From: Geosporobacter sp040797825
GTDB taxonomy: Bacteria > Bacillota > Clostridia > Peptostreptococcales > Thermotaleaceae
Direction: 5' to 3'
Length of the DNA: 64,000 nt
Assembly: GCA_040797825.1 (NCBI GenBank)
Contig: JBFNEZ010000001.1
Span: 29,166 to 93,165 of the forward strand
Every line of letters begins with the position of its first letter. The first letter of the stretch is position 1. The notes under the pieces are model-generated. The model searched no databases and was not told where the DNA came from. It worked only from the letters and a program-made list of their open reading frames with translations. Shown piece by piece: positions 26,775-34,630 of the stretch. Position numbers and translations under genes: made by a program.

Positions 26775-27429
26775 ACTGATTTTGAAAGATATACTCATTC
26801 AAAAAAAGACCTTTGGTTTTGCACTAGCCTATAGTGTTTTTGCTCTATTTGCTTTTCGAGGTCCCTTTTCAAATACCCTGTATACCATGGGCTCTGTAGC
26901 CATTGGGTATATATTTATCCTCTCAGCAATTGGCTATGATGAGAAAAGTAAAAGTGATATATTTCTATTGAGCCTTCCTATTCAGCGAAAGCAAATCGTT
27001 CAAGCCAAGTATTTTTCCATTTTTATTTTCTCCATCATTGGTCTTAGTTTTACAGGTATCATGGGCTTCTTTATTAGCTCCACAGGTTTGCTGAAAGATG
27101 TTCCCTTTATCAAGGCATTAGATGTCTTTACTGTACTGACCAGTTTAACGATTCTCTTTTCCTTATATTTTCCTTTTTATTTTAAGTTTGGATCTGCCTA
27201 TATGCGGATTTTAAATATGGTATTCTTTATGGCCGTATTTTTTGCCCCCAATTTTTTATTGGGTTATATTCAAGATAAGAAAGGTGTCGCTTATACAGAA
27301 AGTCTACTAGAAAAAGCAAATACAATGCCTACTTTTTCTCTGGTTATCCTGTTGCTTGCTATCCTATCCTTCATTCTATGTATCTCCTATTTTTTATCTC
27401 TTCATATTTATAAGCATAAAGAATTTTAA
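26767..27429 (+). CDS. ABC-2 type permease
   Basis: 220 aa with six hydrophobic segments and an N-terminal MFKLILKDILIQKKTF amphipathic start typical of ABC-2 permeases. It is translationally coupled to the ATPase. Together they form a one-ATPase, one-permease exporter under the YtrA-like regulator. Confidence 0.85.
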   Translation: MFKLILKDILIQKKTFGFALAYSVFALFAFRGPFSNTLYTMGSVAIGYIFILSAIGYDEKSKSDIFLLSLPIQRKQIVQAKYFSIFIFSIIGLSFTGIMGFFISSTGLLKDVPFIKALDVFTVLTSLTILFSLYFPFYFKFGSAYMRILNMVFFMAVFFAPNFLLGYIQDKKGVAYTESLLEKANTMPTFSLVILLLAILSFILCISYFLSLHIYKHKEF

Positions 27430-27445
27430 AAGTTATTGATACAAA

Positions 27446-27478
27446 AAGACAAGTCCACAAATATGGACTTGCCTTTTG
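27446..27478. terminator. Hairpin between convergent genes
   Basis: CAAGTCCA (27450-27457) and TGGACTTG (27464-27471) form a perfect stem. On the plus strand it is followed by CCTTTTG and on the minus strand by TCTTTTTG. Confidence 0.7.
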
Positions 27479-27530
27479 CGCAACGCCTATTCTTTTTGTG
27501 CAGCAATCATTTCACAGAAATCCTGTCCTC

Positions 27531-28679
27531 TTAAACCATGGCCTGTGTAAGATCAGCTATAATATCCTCAGCCGATTCAATTCCTACAGACAACCTCAAC
27601 AGCTTTTCATTCACGCCTAATCTTTCTCGCATCTCCTGTGGAATCTCTGCATGGGTCTGCTGAAAGGGATAGGTGATTAAGGTCTCTACGCCTCCTAGGC
27701 TCTCAGCAAAAGCGATGAGTTGTACCTTACCCAGAATTTCTCCAACCAATTGGGCATCCCTAACTGAAAAAGAAATCATGGCCCCAAAACCAGAGGCCTG
27801 CCTACAGGATAATTCATAGGATGGATGCCCTGACAAACCAGCGTAATACACCTTTTCTACCCTAGGATGATCCTGCAACCATTGGGCGATCTCCAGTGCA
27901 TTTTTTTGCTGTTTCTCCAAGCGAACAGCTAGGGTTTTTATCCCTCTTAGAATCAACCAGCTGTCAAAGGGGGCCAAATTGGCACCTACAGATTTTTGAA
28001 TAAATACAAGCTTCTCTTTCCATTTATCCTCTCTGATTGCAATCAATCCTGCCAGGGTATCGTTATGGCCTCCCAGATATTTGGTGCCGCTGTGCACCAC
28101 GATATCGGCACCAAGGGTTAAAGGACGCTGAAAATAAGGGGTTAAAAATGTATTGTCTACAATGGTAATCAATCCAAAATGTTGAGCAATTTCTGCAATA
28201 CCGCTGATATCCGTTATCTTCATAAGAGGATTGGAAGGAGTCTCAATAAAAATAGCCTTTGTATTGGACTGGATATGTCTTCTTACATTGTCCAGATCTC
28301 CAGTTTCCGTAAAGGTAAATTCCAAACCGTGCTTGCGGTATATCTCTTGACAAATCCGGTAAGTACCACCATAGAGGTCATCAGAAAAAATCAAATGGTC
28401 TCCAGGAGAAAATAATTCTAAGATAGCATGAATAGCAGACATTCCTGTTGTAAATGCAAATCCACTGCTGCCTTCTTCAAGAATTGCAATCGTCTTTTCC
28501 AGTTCTTCACGGGTTGGGTTCTGCAAACGGGAATAATCATAACCAGTAGATTGATTCAGTCCAGGATGTCGGAAAGTAGCGCTTTGATAGATGGGAAAAC
28601 TGATTGCTCCTGTATGGGGATCAAAGCCTTGATTGCCATGAACTACCTTTGTTTCAATGCTAGCATTTTTTTTACTCAT
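27531..28679 (-). CDS. Cys/Met-metabolism PLP enzyme, S-box-controlled (cystathionine gamma-synthase/lyase type)
   Basis: 382 aa. PLP Lys lies in HSGTKYLGGHND (about residue 195) and the SAIHAILELF and ETPSNPLMKI motifs are typical of the trans-sulfuration family. The family covers cystathionine synthase, cystathionine lyases and O-acyl-homoserine thiol-lyases, which sequence reading cannot separate. Its leader carries a SAM-I riboswitch, so a methionine-biosynthetic role (MetI- or MetC-like) is more likely than cysteine catabolism. Confidence 0.88.
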   Translation of the reverse strand: MSKKNASIETKVVHGNQGFDPHTGAISFPIYQSATFRHPGLNQSTGYDYSRLQNPTREELEKTIAILEEGSSGFAFTTGMSAIHAILELFSPGDHLIFSDDLYGGTYRICQEIYRKHGLEFTFTETGDLDNVRRHIQSNTKAIFIETPSNPLMKITDISGIAEIAQHFGLITIVDNTFLTPYFQRPLTLGADIVVHSGTKYLGGHNDTLAGLIAIREDKWKEKLVFIQKSVGANLAPFDSWLILRGIKTLAVRLEKQQKNALEIAQWLQDHPRVEKVYYAGLSGHPSYELSCRQASGFGAMISFSVRDAQLVGEILGKVQLIAFAESLGGVETLITYPFQQTHAEIPQEMRERLGVNEKLLRLSVGIESAEDIIADLTQAMV

Positions 28680-28734
28680 TGTATTTCCTCCTTTATCCTA
28701 TCAAAACTTTTTAGATCCATAAATAAAAAAGAGC

Positions 28735-28880
28735 ATCTAAGGACGCTTTCGCTAGGAAACCCTAGGTTTCCTTCGACGACAGCAAAGCTGTCTGAGCACC
28801 TTCCTGAAGGCGGCAGGGGATTTCATCCCCTACAACCCCTTTTTTTATTTGATAGAAAAGTAGATCTTTCCTATCAAATA
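28735..28880 (-). repeat. Chain of consecutive small hairpins in the leader of the S-box gene
   Basis: Between the S-box terminator and the coding region are at least five adjacent perfect or near-perfect mini inverted repeats: TTTGATAG/CTATCAAA, GGGGAT/ATCCCC, CCTTC/GAAGG, GACAGC/GCTGTC and AGGAAACC/GGTTTCCT. No ORF explains them. They look like a composite intergenic repeat element or structured mRNA. Confidence 0.6.
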
Positions 28881-28909
28881 AAAAACACCACTTTTCTATG
28901 AAAGAGGTG
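28880..28909 (-). terminator. S-box expression-platform terminator
   Basis: On the minus strand CACC-T-CTTT and AAAG-T-GGTG pair with one mismatch, followed by TTTTT. It directly follows the SAM aptamer. Confidence 0.8.
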
Positions 28910-28932
28910 TCTATTGTTAGCATTTTATCCCC

Positions 28933-29046
28933 TCTCATCTTCCACTGGATAATCTATCCAGCAGCTGGAATTAGCACCTTTTCAAATATATATTTGAAGG
29001 TTGCTGAAACTTCTTCGGGCCAGTCCCTCAGTTTCTCTTGATGAGC
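28933..29046 (-). promoter_or_regulatory. SAM-I (S-box) riboswitch
   Basis: On the minus strand: the P1 arm CTCATC, then AACTGAGGGACTGGCCC, GAAGAAGTTTCAGCAACC, the P3/P4 region and closing GATGAG. These are the conserved S-box core elements in order. SAM binding should favour the adjacent terminator and shut off the PLP enzyme gene. Confidence 0.94.
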
Positions 29047-29085
29047 AAATATTTACTTTTATTATTTGTTAAAAATATAATTCTT

Positions 29086-29114
29086 ATAGTAATAGATTTT
29101 CTTATTTTTGTCAA
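29086..29114 (-). promoter_or_regulatory. Promoter of the S-box leader
   Basis: Minus-strand TTGACA (29109-29114), 17-base spacer, TACTAT (29086-29091), ending about 40 bases upstream of the aptamer. Confidence 0.7.
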
Positions 29115-29152
29115 CATTATTTTTTATATCTATTTGCAATTTTATCCACTTT

Positions 29153-30292
29153 TTAATTCCCCAGTAAAGCTTTATTAAAATCCTCTATTAAATCCTCTGT
29201 ATCCTCTAAGCCTACGGATATCCGAATAAGATGATCGGTGATATGGAGTCTTTCACGCTCTACCTTTGGAATCGCTGCATGGGACATTTTCACGGGATAA
29301 GAAGCTATGGTTTCTACCCCTCCAAGGCTTACGGCAACCGCAGCAAGTTTCACCCTTTTCATAAAGTTCCGCGCAATCTCTATTTCTTTTGTTCTAAAGG
29401 ATAATACTGCACCCGGTCCCCCAGCCTGACCCAAATGAATATCTCTTCCCACATGATCAGACAATCCTGGATAATAGACTTTTTCTACATTAGGGTGCTT
29501 AGACAACCAGTCTGCCAACTTCATAGCGCTTTGCTGCTGATAATCCATTCTTACCTTGAGAGTTTTTAGTCCTCTTAATAAAAGCCAAGCGTCTTGAGGC
29601 CCCAATATGGCGCCAAAACCATTCTGAACAGCATATACTTTTTTAGACAATTCCTCACCCTTGGTCACTACTAATCCACCCACTACATCACTATGGCCTC
29701 CAATGAATTTAGTAGCACTGTGCATCACAATATCTACACCTAGTTCTAAAGGCCTTTGAAGATAGGGAGACATAAAGGTATTGTCTAGCATAAGGATCAA
29801 TCCGTGCTTTTGAGCAATTTCTGCAGCTCCTCTAATATCGGTAATACGGAGCAAAGGATTAGACGGGGTCTCTATAAGCAGTCCCTTTGTATTTGGTTGG
29901 ATATTCTTTTTAATGCTATCTAGATCAACCGCATCTACTAAAGTAACTTCTAAATCGAATCGATTAAAGAAGCTCTTTACAACACGATAGCTTCCTCCAT
30001 AGATATCCTCACAGGCAATAATATGATCTCCGGCAGAGAAAATTGAGAGTACTGAGGAAATAGCAGCCATCCCAGAAGAAAAGGCAAATCCCCTATGGCC
30101 GCCCTCTAATTTAGCAATTGTTTCTTCTAGGGCTTTTCTTGTAGGATTTCCAGATCTGGAATAATCAAATTCCTGAGGCCTATCCATATCTTCTTGATGA
30201 TAGGTAGATACTTGATAGATGGGTATACTCAATGCACCTGTCTGTTTATCTATCTCATTTCCATTATGTATTAATTTAGTTCCAAATTTCAT
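29153..30292 (-). CDS. Cystathionine lyase-type PLP enzyme (MccB/MetB family)
   Basis: 379 aa, roughly half identical by eye to the S-box-controlled paralogue. PLP Lys lies in HSATKFIGGHSD. Motifs SGMAAISSVLSIF, ETPSNPLLRITDI and SLGGVETIASYP are family-typical. It lies downstream of cysK on the same strand and has no S-box. With cysK next to it and a CymR-like regulator nearby, conversion of homocysteine/cystathionine to cysteine (MccB role) is the best guess, but a thiol-lyase role cannot be excluded. Confidence 0.86.
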   Translation of the reverse strand: MKFGTKLIHNGNEIDKQTGALSIPIYQVSTYHQEDMDRPQEFDYSRSGNPTRKALEETIAKLEGGHRGFAFSSGMAAISSVLSIFSAGDHIIACEDIYGGSYRVVKSFFNRFDLEVTLVDAVDLDSIKKNIQPNTKGLLIETPSNPLLRITDIRGAAEIAQKHGLILMLDNTFMSPYLQRPLELGVDIVMHSATKFIGGHSDVVGGLVVTKGEELSKKVYAVQNGFGAILGPQDAWLLLRGLKTLKVRMDYQQQSAMKLADWLSKHPNVEKVYYPGLSDHVGRDIHLGQAGGPGAVLSFRTKEIEIARNFMKRVKLAAVAVSLGGVETIASYPVKMSHAAIPKVERERLHITDHLIRISVGLEDTEDLIEDFNKALLGN

Positions 30293-30467
30293 TTTTTCAC
30301 CCTCTCCAGCCCGTTGACCTTATTTAGTTCTATTCATAAGTAAAATTAGAGAGGCTGATTCTCTATTTATAATTCGATACAGCCTCTTCTATACATCTAT
30401 TTCATATCTTCAGAAAACATGCTTCTTCACTGAACAGGTGTTTTGTGGAGCTTGATACGAAGACAAT

Positions 30468-31409
30468 TTAGCTTTGTGCTTCTTGGAATAGGGCTGTAGA
30501 CAGATATCTTTCACCTGTATCTGGTAAAAGAACAACAATAACTTTGCCTTTATTTTCTGGTCTTTTGGCAATTTGTGTTGCTGCGAAAAGGGCAGCTCCC
30601 GATGAAATACCTGCTAACAGTCCTTCGGTTCGAGCTAATTTTCTAGAAGTTTCAAAAGCCTCTTCGTTTTTCACTTTATAGACTTCATCAATAATCCCCT
30701 TATTCAACACATCGGGTACAAACCCTGCTCCAATACCCTGAATCTTATGAGGTCCAGGGGCTCCACCGGAAAGAACAGGAGAATCAGCTGGTTCTACTGC
30801 AATAATTTGCACATCTGCTTTTCTGTTTTTTAACACTTCGCCTACACCAGTAATGGTGCCTCCAGTACCAACACCAGCAACGAAAATATCTACTTTGCCA
30901 TCGGTGTCTCTCCAAATTTCTTCTGCTGTAGTTTCTCTATGAAATTTAGGATTAGCAGGATTTTGAAACTGCTGCGGTATAAAGGCTTGTGGTATCTCTG
31001 CAGCCAGTTCTTCTGCTTTTTTTATAGCACCTTTCATGCCTTCAGCTCCAGGCGTTAATACCAACTCTGCCCCTAGAGCGCTTAATAAATTTCGCCTCTC
31101 AATACTCATGGTATCAGGCATGGTTAAAATAAGTCTATATCCCTTTGCGGCCGCAACAAAGGCCAATGCAACACCTGTATTTCCACTGGTAGGCTCAATA
31201 ATTACTGTATCTTCTTTTAATAATCCTTTTTCCTCGGCATCCTTAATCATCGCATAACCAATTCTATCTTTTACACTGCTGGCAGGATTAAAGCTTTCAA
31301 TCTTCGCAATAAGCTGTGCTTGAACTTCATTTCGTGTATTATAATTAGATAATTCTAGCAATGGTGTATTTCCAATCAATTCTGTTAGATTTTTTGCTAT
31401 CTTTGACAT
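30468..31409 (-). CDS. cysK: Cysteine synthase A (O-acetylserine sulfhydrylase)
   Basis: 313 aa. The PLP Lys is in NPASSVKDRIG (about residue 45), the substrate loop is EPTSGNTG (about 70-77), and phosphate-binding VGTGGTITG is near 180. It forms cysteine from O-acetylserine and sulfide in the cytoplasm. It has a consensus promoter at 31480-31507 with a perfect palindrome just downstream, and is adjacent to an Rrf2/CymR-like gene, so cysteine-responsive repression is likely. Confidence 0.96.
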   Translation of the reverse strand: MSKIAKNLTELIGNTPLLELSNYNTRNEVQAQLIAKIESFNPASSVKDRIGYAMIKDAEEKGLLKEDTVIIEPTSGNTGVALAFVAAAKGYRLILTMPDTMSIERRNLLSALGAELVLTPGAEGMKGAIKKAEELAAEIPQAFIPQQFQNPANPKFHRETTAEEIWRDTDGKVDIFVAGVGTGGTITGVGEVLKNRKADVQIIAVEPADSPVLSGGAPGPHKIQGIGAGFVPDVLNKGIIDEVYKVKNEEAFETSRKLARTEGLLAGISSGAALFAATQIAKRPENKGKVIVVLLPDTGERYLSTALFQEAQS

Positions 31410-31438
31410 AATTCATACCCCCGTACCATTTAGATTTT

Positions 31439-31463
31439 CAAAACATATTTACCCTATATGTTT
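31439..31463 (-). promoter_or_regulatory. Palindromic operator candidate in the cysK leader
   Basis: AAAACATAT and ATATGTTTT are perfect inverted repeats with a 7-base centre. It lies a few bases downstream of the cysK transcription start, where a repressor would block elongation or initiation. A related half-site CATATAG occurs upstream of the Rrf2 gene. Confidence 0.6.
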
Positions 31464-31479
31464 TGTCGGATTTAATTTA

Positions 31480-31507
31480 ATTATACTTTATTTCTAGTAT
31501 ATGTCAA
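31480..31507 (-). promoter_or_regulatory. cysK promoter
   Basis: Minus-strand TTGACA (31502-31507), 16-base spacer, TATAAT (31480-31485): both hexamers are perfect sigma-A consensus. Confidence 0.82.
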
Positions 31508-31583
31508 TAGATTTCTTTACTTATTTTTTAATCATTTTAATAAATCTATTCTACATAAGGAAATTTGTTGAGTAAAATTGAAT

Positions 31584-31618
31584 AAAAAAATACCGCATTT
31601 CCCTATAAGAAGTGCAGT
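31584..31618 (-). terminator. Intrinsic terminator of the Rrf2-family gene
   Basis: ACTGCACTTC and GAAATGCGGT pair with G-U wobble, followed on the minus strand by ATTTTTTT. Confidence 0.75.
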
Positions 31619-31626
31619 TTTTTTAA

Positions 31627-32067
31627 TTAAATATGAAACATCATCCCATCATATTGAGTTGCCTGATAACAATTTACAATATCCTCTAGGGTAGTTTGAT
31701 CGATGATTTTATTCACTTCATAATCGATTTTATCCCAAAGGTTTGTAAATAAACATCTTTCAATCGGGTTTTCTAGGTCTCCCTCTGTTTCCTTCTTTAC
31801 AATCCGAATATCTCCCTCTAGGGCACGAATAACGTCACCAACAATAATCTTTGCAGGTTTATCTGCCAGCATATATCCCCCCTGAGGACCTTTAATACTT
31901 TTTACAATTCCTGCTTTTTTGAGGCTTGAAAAAATGTGCTCCAAATAGTTTACAGAAATACCTTGGCGTTCTGCAATAACATTTAAAGGTATTTGCTCAT
32001 TCTCTGCTCGAAGGGCTAAATCTATCACTGCTACCAGCCCATATCTTCCTTTTGTAGATACTTTCAG
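31627..32067 (-). CDS. Rrf2-family regulator, CymR-like, apparent CTG start
   Basis: 146 aa if started at CTG 32067, which restores the conserved Rrf2 N-terminus (KVSTKGRYGLVAVIDLAL). The winged helix is at about 10-65 (IPLNVIAERQGISVNYLEHIFSSLKKAG; GPQGGYMLA). It has a single Cys in the C-terminal region where IscR has three, so it probably lacks an Fe-S cluster and is CymR-like, a repressor of cysteine genes that responds through cysteine synthase. No ATG, GTG or TTG lies between CTG and an in-frame TAA upstream; a GTG at 32028 would delete half of helix 1. Upstream GGGGTGG gives a ribosome site. Confidence 0.85.
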   Translation of the reverse strand: MKVSTKGRYGLVAVIDLALRAENEQIPLNVIAERQGISVNYLEHIFSSLKKAGIVKSIKGPQGGYMLADKPAKIIVGDVIRALEGDIRIVKKETEGDLENPIERCLFTNLWDKIDYEVNKIIDQTTLEDIVNCYQATQYDGMMFHI

Positions 32068-32153
32068 TGTCCTCCACCCCTTTTATAATCTCTCAATATG
32101 ATTCTATATGCTAATCTATTTTATAGCATTTGTCAATAACACGGCAACAAACT

Positions 32154-32840
32154 CTAATCACTTTTTCCTATAGGTAAAAAAGGCAATAACTGACCTGCAA
32201 GGTTAGGAATTGGCATGGTTTGCAGCCATACCTTTCCTGGGCCTCTCAAACGGGTTAAAAACAACCCCTCGCCTCCAAAAAAGATATTGGTAATTCCCTT
32301 GACGCGCTCAATTTCAAATTGTACTGTAGGCTCAAACATGGCCACATGGCCCGTATCGACCTTTAACTCTTCCCCTGCTCTTAGCTCATAATCCACTACG
32401 GAGCCGTCAATTTCAACGAATACAGTTCCAGGGCCACTGATTCGTTGTAGAATAAAACCTTCCCCTCCAAAAATACCTGCACTAAATCGTTGCTTAAAAT
32501 AGACCTCTAACTTTACTGAGCGTTCTCCCACTAAGAAGCTTCGTTTTTGACAAATGATAGATTGACCGCTTTGCAAAGTTAGAGGTACAATGGTCCCTGG
32601 AAAGGAAGAAGGAAATGCAATGGTTCCTGTAGCCTCTCCACAGGTATAGTTGGTCATAAAGAGGGACTCTCCTGATAGCTTCCTTGCAATTCCACCGAAG
32701 AGACCTCCCTCCATATTGGTGTCCATTTCAAAACCTCCGCTCATCCACCCCATACCACCAGACTCTGTAAAAACAGTTTCGCCCCTATGCAATTCCATGA
32801 TTACTACTGGCAAATTGCCGCCCTTGATCTCATACCTCAT
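32154..32840 (-). CDS. AIM24-family protein (TIGR00266-like)
   Basis: 228 aa beta-rich protein with repeated G-x-G and phenylalanine motifs: GETVFTESGGMGWMSGG near the N-terminus, FPSSFPGTIVPL mid-protein and GGEGLFLTRLRGPGKVWLQTMP near the end. These are the hallmarks of the AIM24 family. Function is unknown in bacteria; no signal peptide or membrane helix is seen. It is transcribed alone. Confidence 0.88.
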   Translation of the reverse strand: MRYEIKGGNLPVVIMELHRGETVFTESGGMGWMSGGFEMDTNMEGGLFGGIARKLSGESLFMTNYTCGEATGTIAFPSSFPGTIVPLTLQSGQSIICQKRSFLVGERSVKLEVYFKQRFSAGIFGGEGFILQRISGPGTVFVEIDGSVVDYELRAGEELKVDTGHVAMFEPTVQFEIERVKGITNIFFGGEGLFLTRLRGPGKVWLQTMPIPNLAGQLLPFLPIGKSD

Positions 32841-32986
32841 GATCTATCCCCCTATATTTACAAGTTCTTTTTGTCTATAGTATATTTTTCGTGACAATCA
32901 ACCATTCTCCTCTTTTTTAAAAAAACAGAAGTACAATCATTTATTGAAAAAATTTGACTGTACTCCGTTCTTGACAATGTTCCCCT

Positions 32987-33592
32987 CTAAAATGCAATAA
33001 ATCCGCTGGCAAAGTTTAAAAACTCATCGGGATCTCCCAAGGGGGTACGCACATCACTGTTCTTATGAAAATCTTTTTCCCATTTGTCTACATGCTTTAG
33101 CATATTTAGTATATCTTGAATAAGAGAAAGGTCAATGCGAATTCTTTTTTCCTTAAGCTGCTTGCCTAATTCTGGATGCGTATTTACCATTTTGTATAGG
33201 GTAGCAACGCCTTGATAAATAACACGATAGTTTTTAGAGGTCTCAATCGTCTTTAGTATAAGTGGAATATACCTATCCACCTGCTCTACTTCTTTGGATA
33301 TGGCCGATAAAGAACGAAAAGCATATTCTTTATATACATCGTTGTCCATTCTATCAATGGTATTGAGCACATGGGGAAATAATTCTTCCTCTTCAAGATT
33401 TTCTATTATCCTGAAATAGTGGGTAGTTAGAGAACTTTTATTTTCAAGTTGCTGTTTTAGATGGTCTAACAACTCTCCAAGGGTTTTTGGATTGTCAATC
33501 ATATCCAGTTCTTTTTGAAGCTGAACTCTTTTTCCTTCTGCAAAATTAAGGACAATCTGTTCCATATTTTTATCTAGCAGACTTTTGTTCAT
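32987..33592 (-). CDS. Uncharacterised all-helical protein
   Basis: 201 aa; family not recognised. It reads as a series of amphipathic helices (for example LGELLDHLKQQL, FRSLSAISKEVEQVDRYIPLI, YRVIYQGVATLYKMV) spaced like ARM/HEAT repeats, ending in a Gly/Phe-rich tail (FLNFASGFIAF). No catalytic motif, signal peptide or membrane helix. It has a good AGGGAGG-type ribosome site and stands alone between the AIM24-like gene and the nickel genes. A scaffold role is only a guess. Confidence 0.65.
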   Translation of the reverse strand: MNKSLLDKNMEQIVLNFAEGKRVQLQKELDMIDNPKTLGELLDHLKQQLENKSSLTTHYFRIIENLEEEELFPHVLNTIDRMDNDVYKEYAFRSLSAISKEVEQVDRYIPLILKTIETSKNYRVIYQGVATLYKMVNTHPELGKQLKEKRIRIDLSLIQDILNMLKHVDKWEKDFHKNSDVRTPLGDPDEFLNFASGFIAF

Positions 33593-33920
33593 ATTTGCAC
33601 CTCCCTTTATTTATCCTATGTTACCCGTTTTTGATAGAAAATAATCTGATATTTCTTTTGCTCTGTGAGACCTGTGAACGGAACGCATAAGATGCGTTCC
33701 CTACATTATTTTCTGAAAAAATTTCCATTTTTTTCTGGTACAGCCCTATTTTTAGTATTTTCTTTAAAAACTTACATTGACGTTGTTCTTACAGTTGTGA
33801 TATGATTTTAACAAGGATAGTTTATATTTTGATTTTGAGATCATGAAGATTTCTTTGCACAGCTGAAGCAGTGTTAAGGGAATCTTTTTGTAAATTTACA
33901 ATAGAAATGGAGGAAAAAAC
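33593..33920. other. Intergenic region with REP-like hairpin and the cooT leader
   Basis: The 328-base gap contains GGAACGCAT/ATGCGTTCC followed by CTACA (33679-33706), one of three similar hairpins in the window. It also contains the plus-strand promoter TTGACG, 18-base spacer, TATGAT (33777-33806), leaving a roughly 110-nt leader before cooT. Confidence 0.6.
33777..33806 (+). promoter_or_regulatory. Promoter of the cooT operon
   Basis: TTGACG (33777-33782), 18-base spacer, TATGAT (33801-33806). Confidence 0.6.
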
Positions 33921-34112
33921 ATGTGTGAATCAATTGCTTATCTTGTAACCCCACAGGGTGAAAAGAAAATCATGGAAAATGTAGTCTATATGAAGCCAGA
34001 AAATGGTAAAATATACTTGAGCGATCTGCTAGGAGAGCAAAAAATTGTTGAAGGCTTCGTAAAGGAAATCCGTCTCATCGACCATAAAATCATTATCGAA
34101 GAAAAGAAATAA
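33921..34112 (+). CDS. cooT: CooT-family nickel-binding protein
   Basis: 63 aa, starting MCESIAYLV. In CooT the second-residue Cys binds Ni(II) at the dimer interface, and that Cys is present. The remaining VYMKPENGKIYLSDLLGEQK and DHKIIIEEKK match the family. CooT supports nickel insertion into CO dehydrogenase, whose acsA gene lies 20 kb away. It is preceded by GGAGG. Followed 21 bases later by the DUF3842 gene, so they are likely co-transcribed. Confidence 0.9.
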   Translation: MCESIAYLVTPQGEKKIMENVVYMKPENGKIYLSDLLGEQKIVEGFVKEIRLIDHKIIIEEKK

Positions 34113-34133
34113 ATATTTCTTGGGGGACTAAAG

Positions 34134-34550
34134 ATGATCATTGCTGTGATAGATGGTATGGGGGGAGGAATCGGAAGTCAGATCGTAGCCCAGCTTCGAC
34201 AGGAACTCCCTCCCCACTTTGAAATATATGGACTTGGCACAAACGCTACAGCAACCAGTGCTATGTTAAAAAACCATGCAAATAAGGGCGCAACCGGCGA
34301 GAATGCCATCATGGTCTCTATCAAAAAAGCCAGTATTATTATCGGTCCTGCTTCTTTGATTATTCCAAATTCCATGATGGGTGAAGTAACGCCTATGGTG
34401 GCTGCTGCCATTGCAGATGCAGAAGCTTTAAAAATCCTACTTCCAATCATGCCAGATAATTTTGAATTAGTTGGCCTAGAGCATAAACCATTAATGTTAC
34501 TCATTAAAGATGCTATCGATATTTTAAAAAAAGAATTCCGTATTAAATAA
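34134..34550 (+). CDS. DUF3842 protein
   Basis: 138 aa. It begins MIIAVIDGMGGGIGSQIV, a Gly-rich loop typical of a nucleotide-binding Rossmann-like start, and has a conserved GLGTNATATSAMLKNHANKGATGENA block at about 34-60. No catalytic motif is recognised. The family tends to occur beside CooT and other acetogen genes (recalled, not searched). It may be a nickel or ATP-binding partner of CooT (inference). Confidence 0.8.
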   Translation: MIIAVIDGMGGGIGSQIVAQLRQELPPHFEIYGLGTNATATSAMLKNHANKGATGENAIMVSIKKASIIIGPASLIIPNSMMGEVTPMVAAAIADAEALKILLPIMPDNFELVGLEHKPLMLLIKDAIDILKKEFRIK

Positions 34551-34630
34551 AAGGACAATCTAAAATCTTTTAATTAAATATAGATTGCCAATAGATTTCA
34601 TTATTATTTTAAAAAGGAGAGGAAGTACCT

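Noticed and set aside
30293..30467. Possible T-box or second S-box upstream of the second PLP gene
   Set aside because: Only a simple AGAGGCTG/CAGCCTCT pair is present; no T-box AGGGTGG or S-box core.
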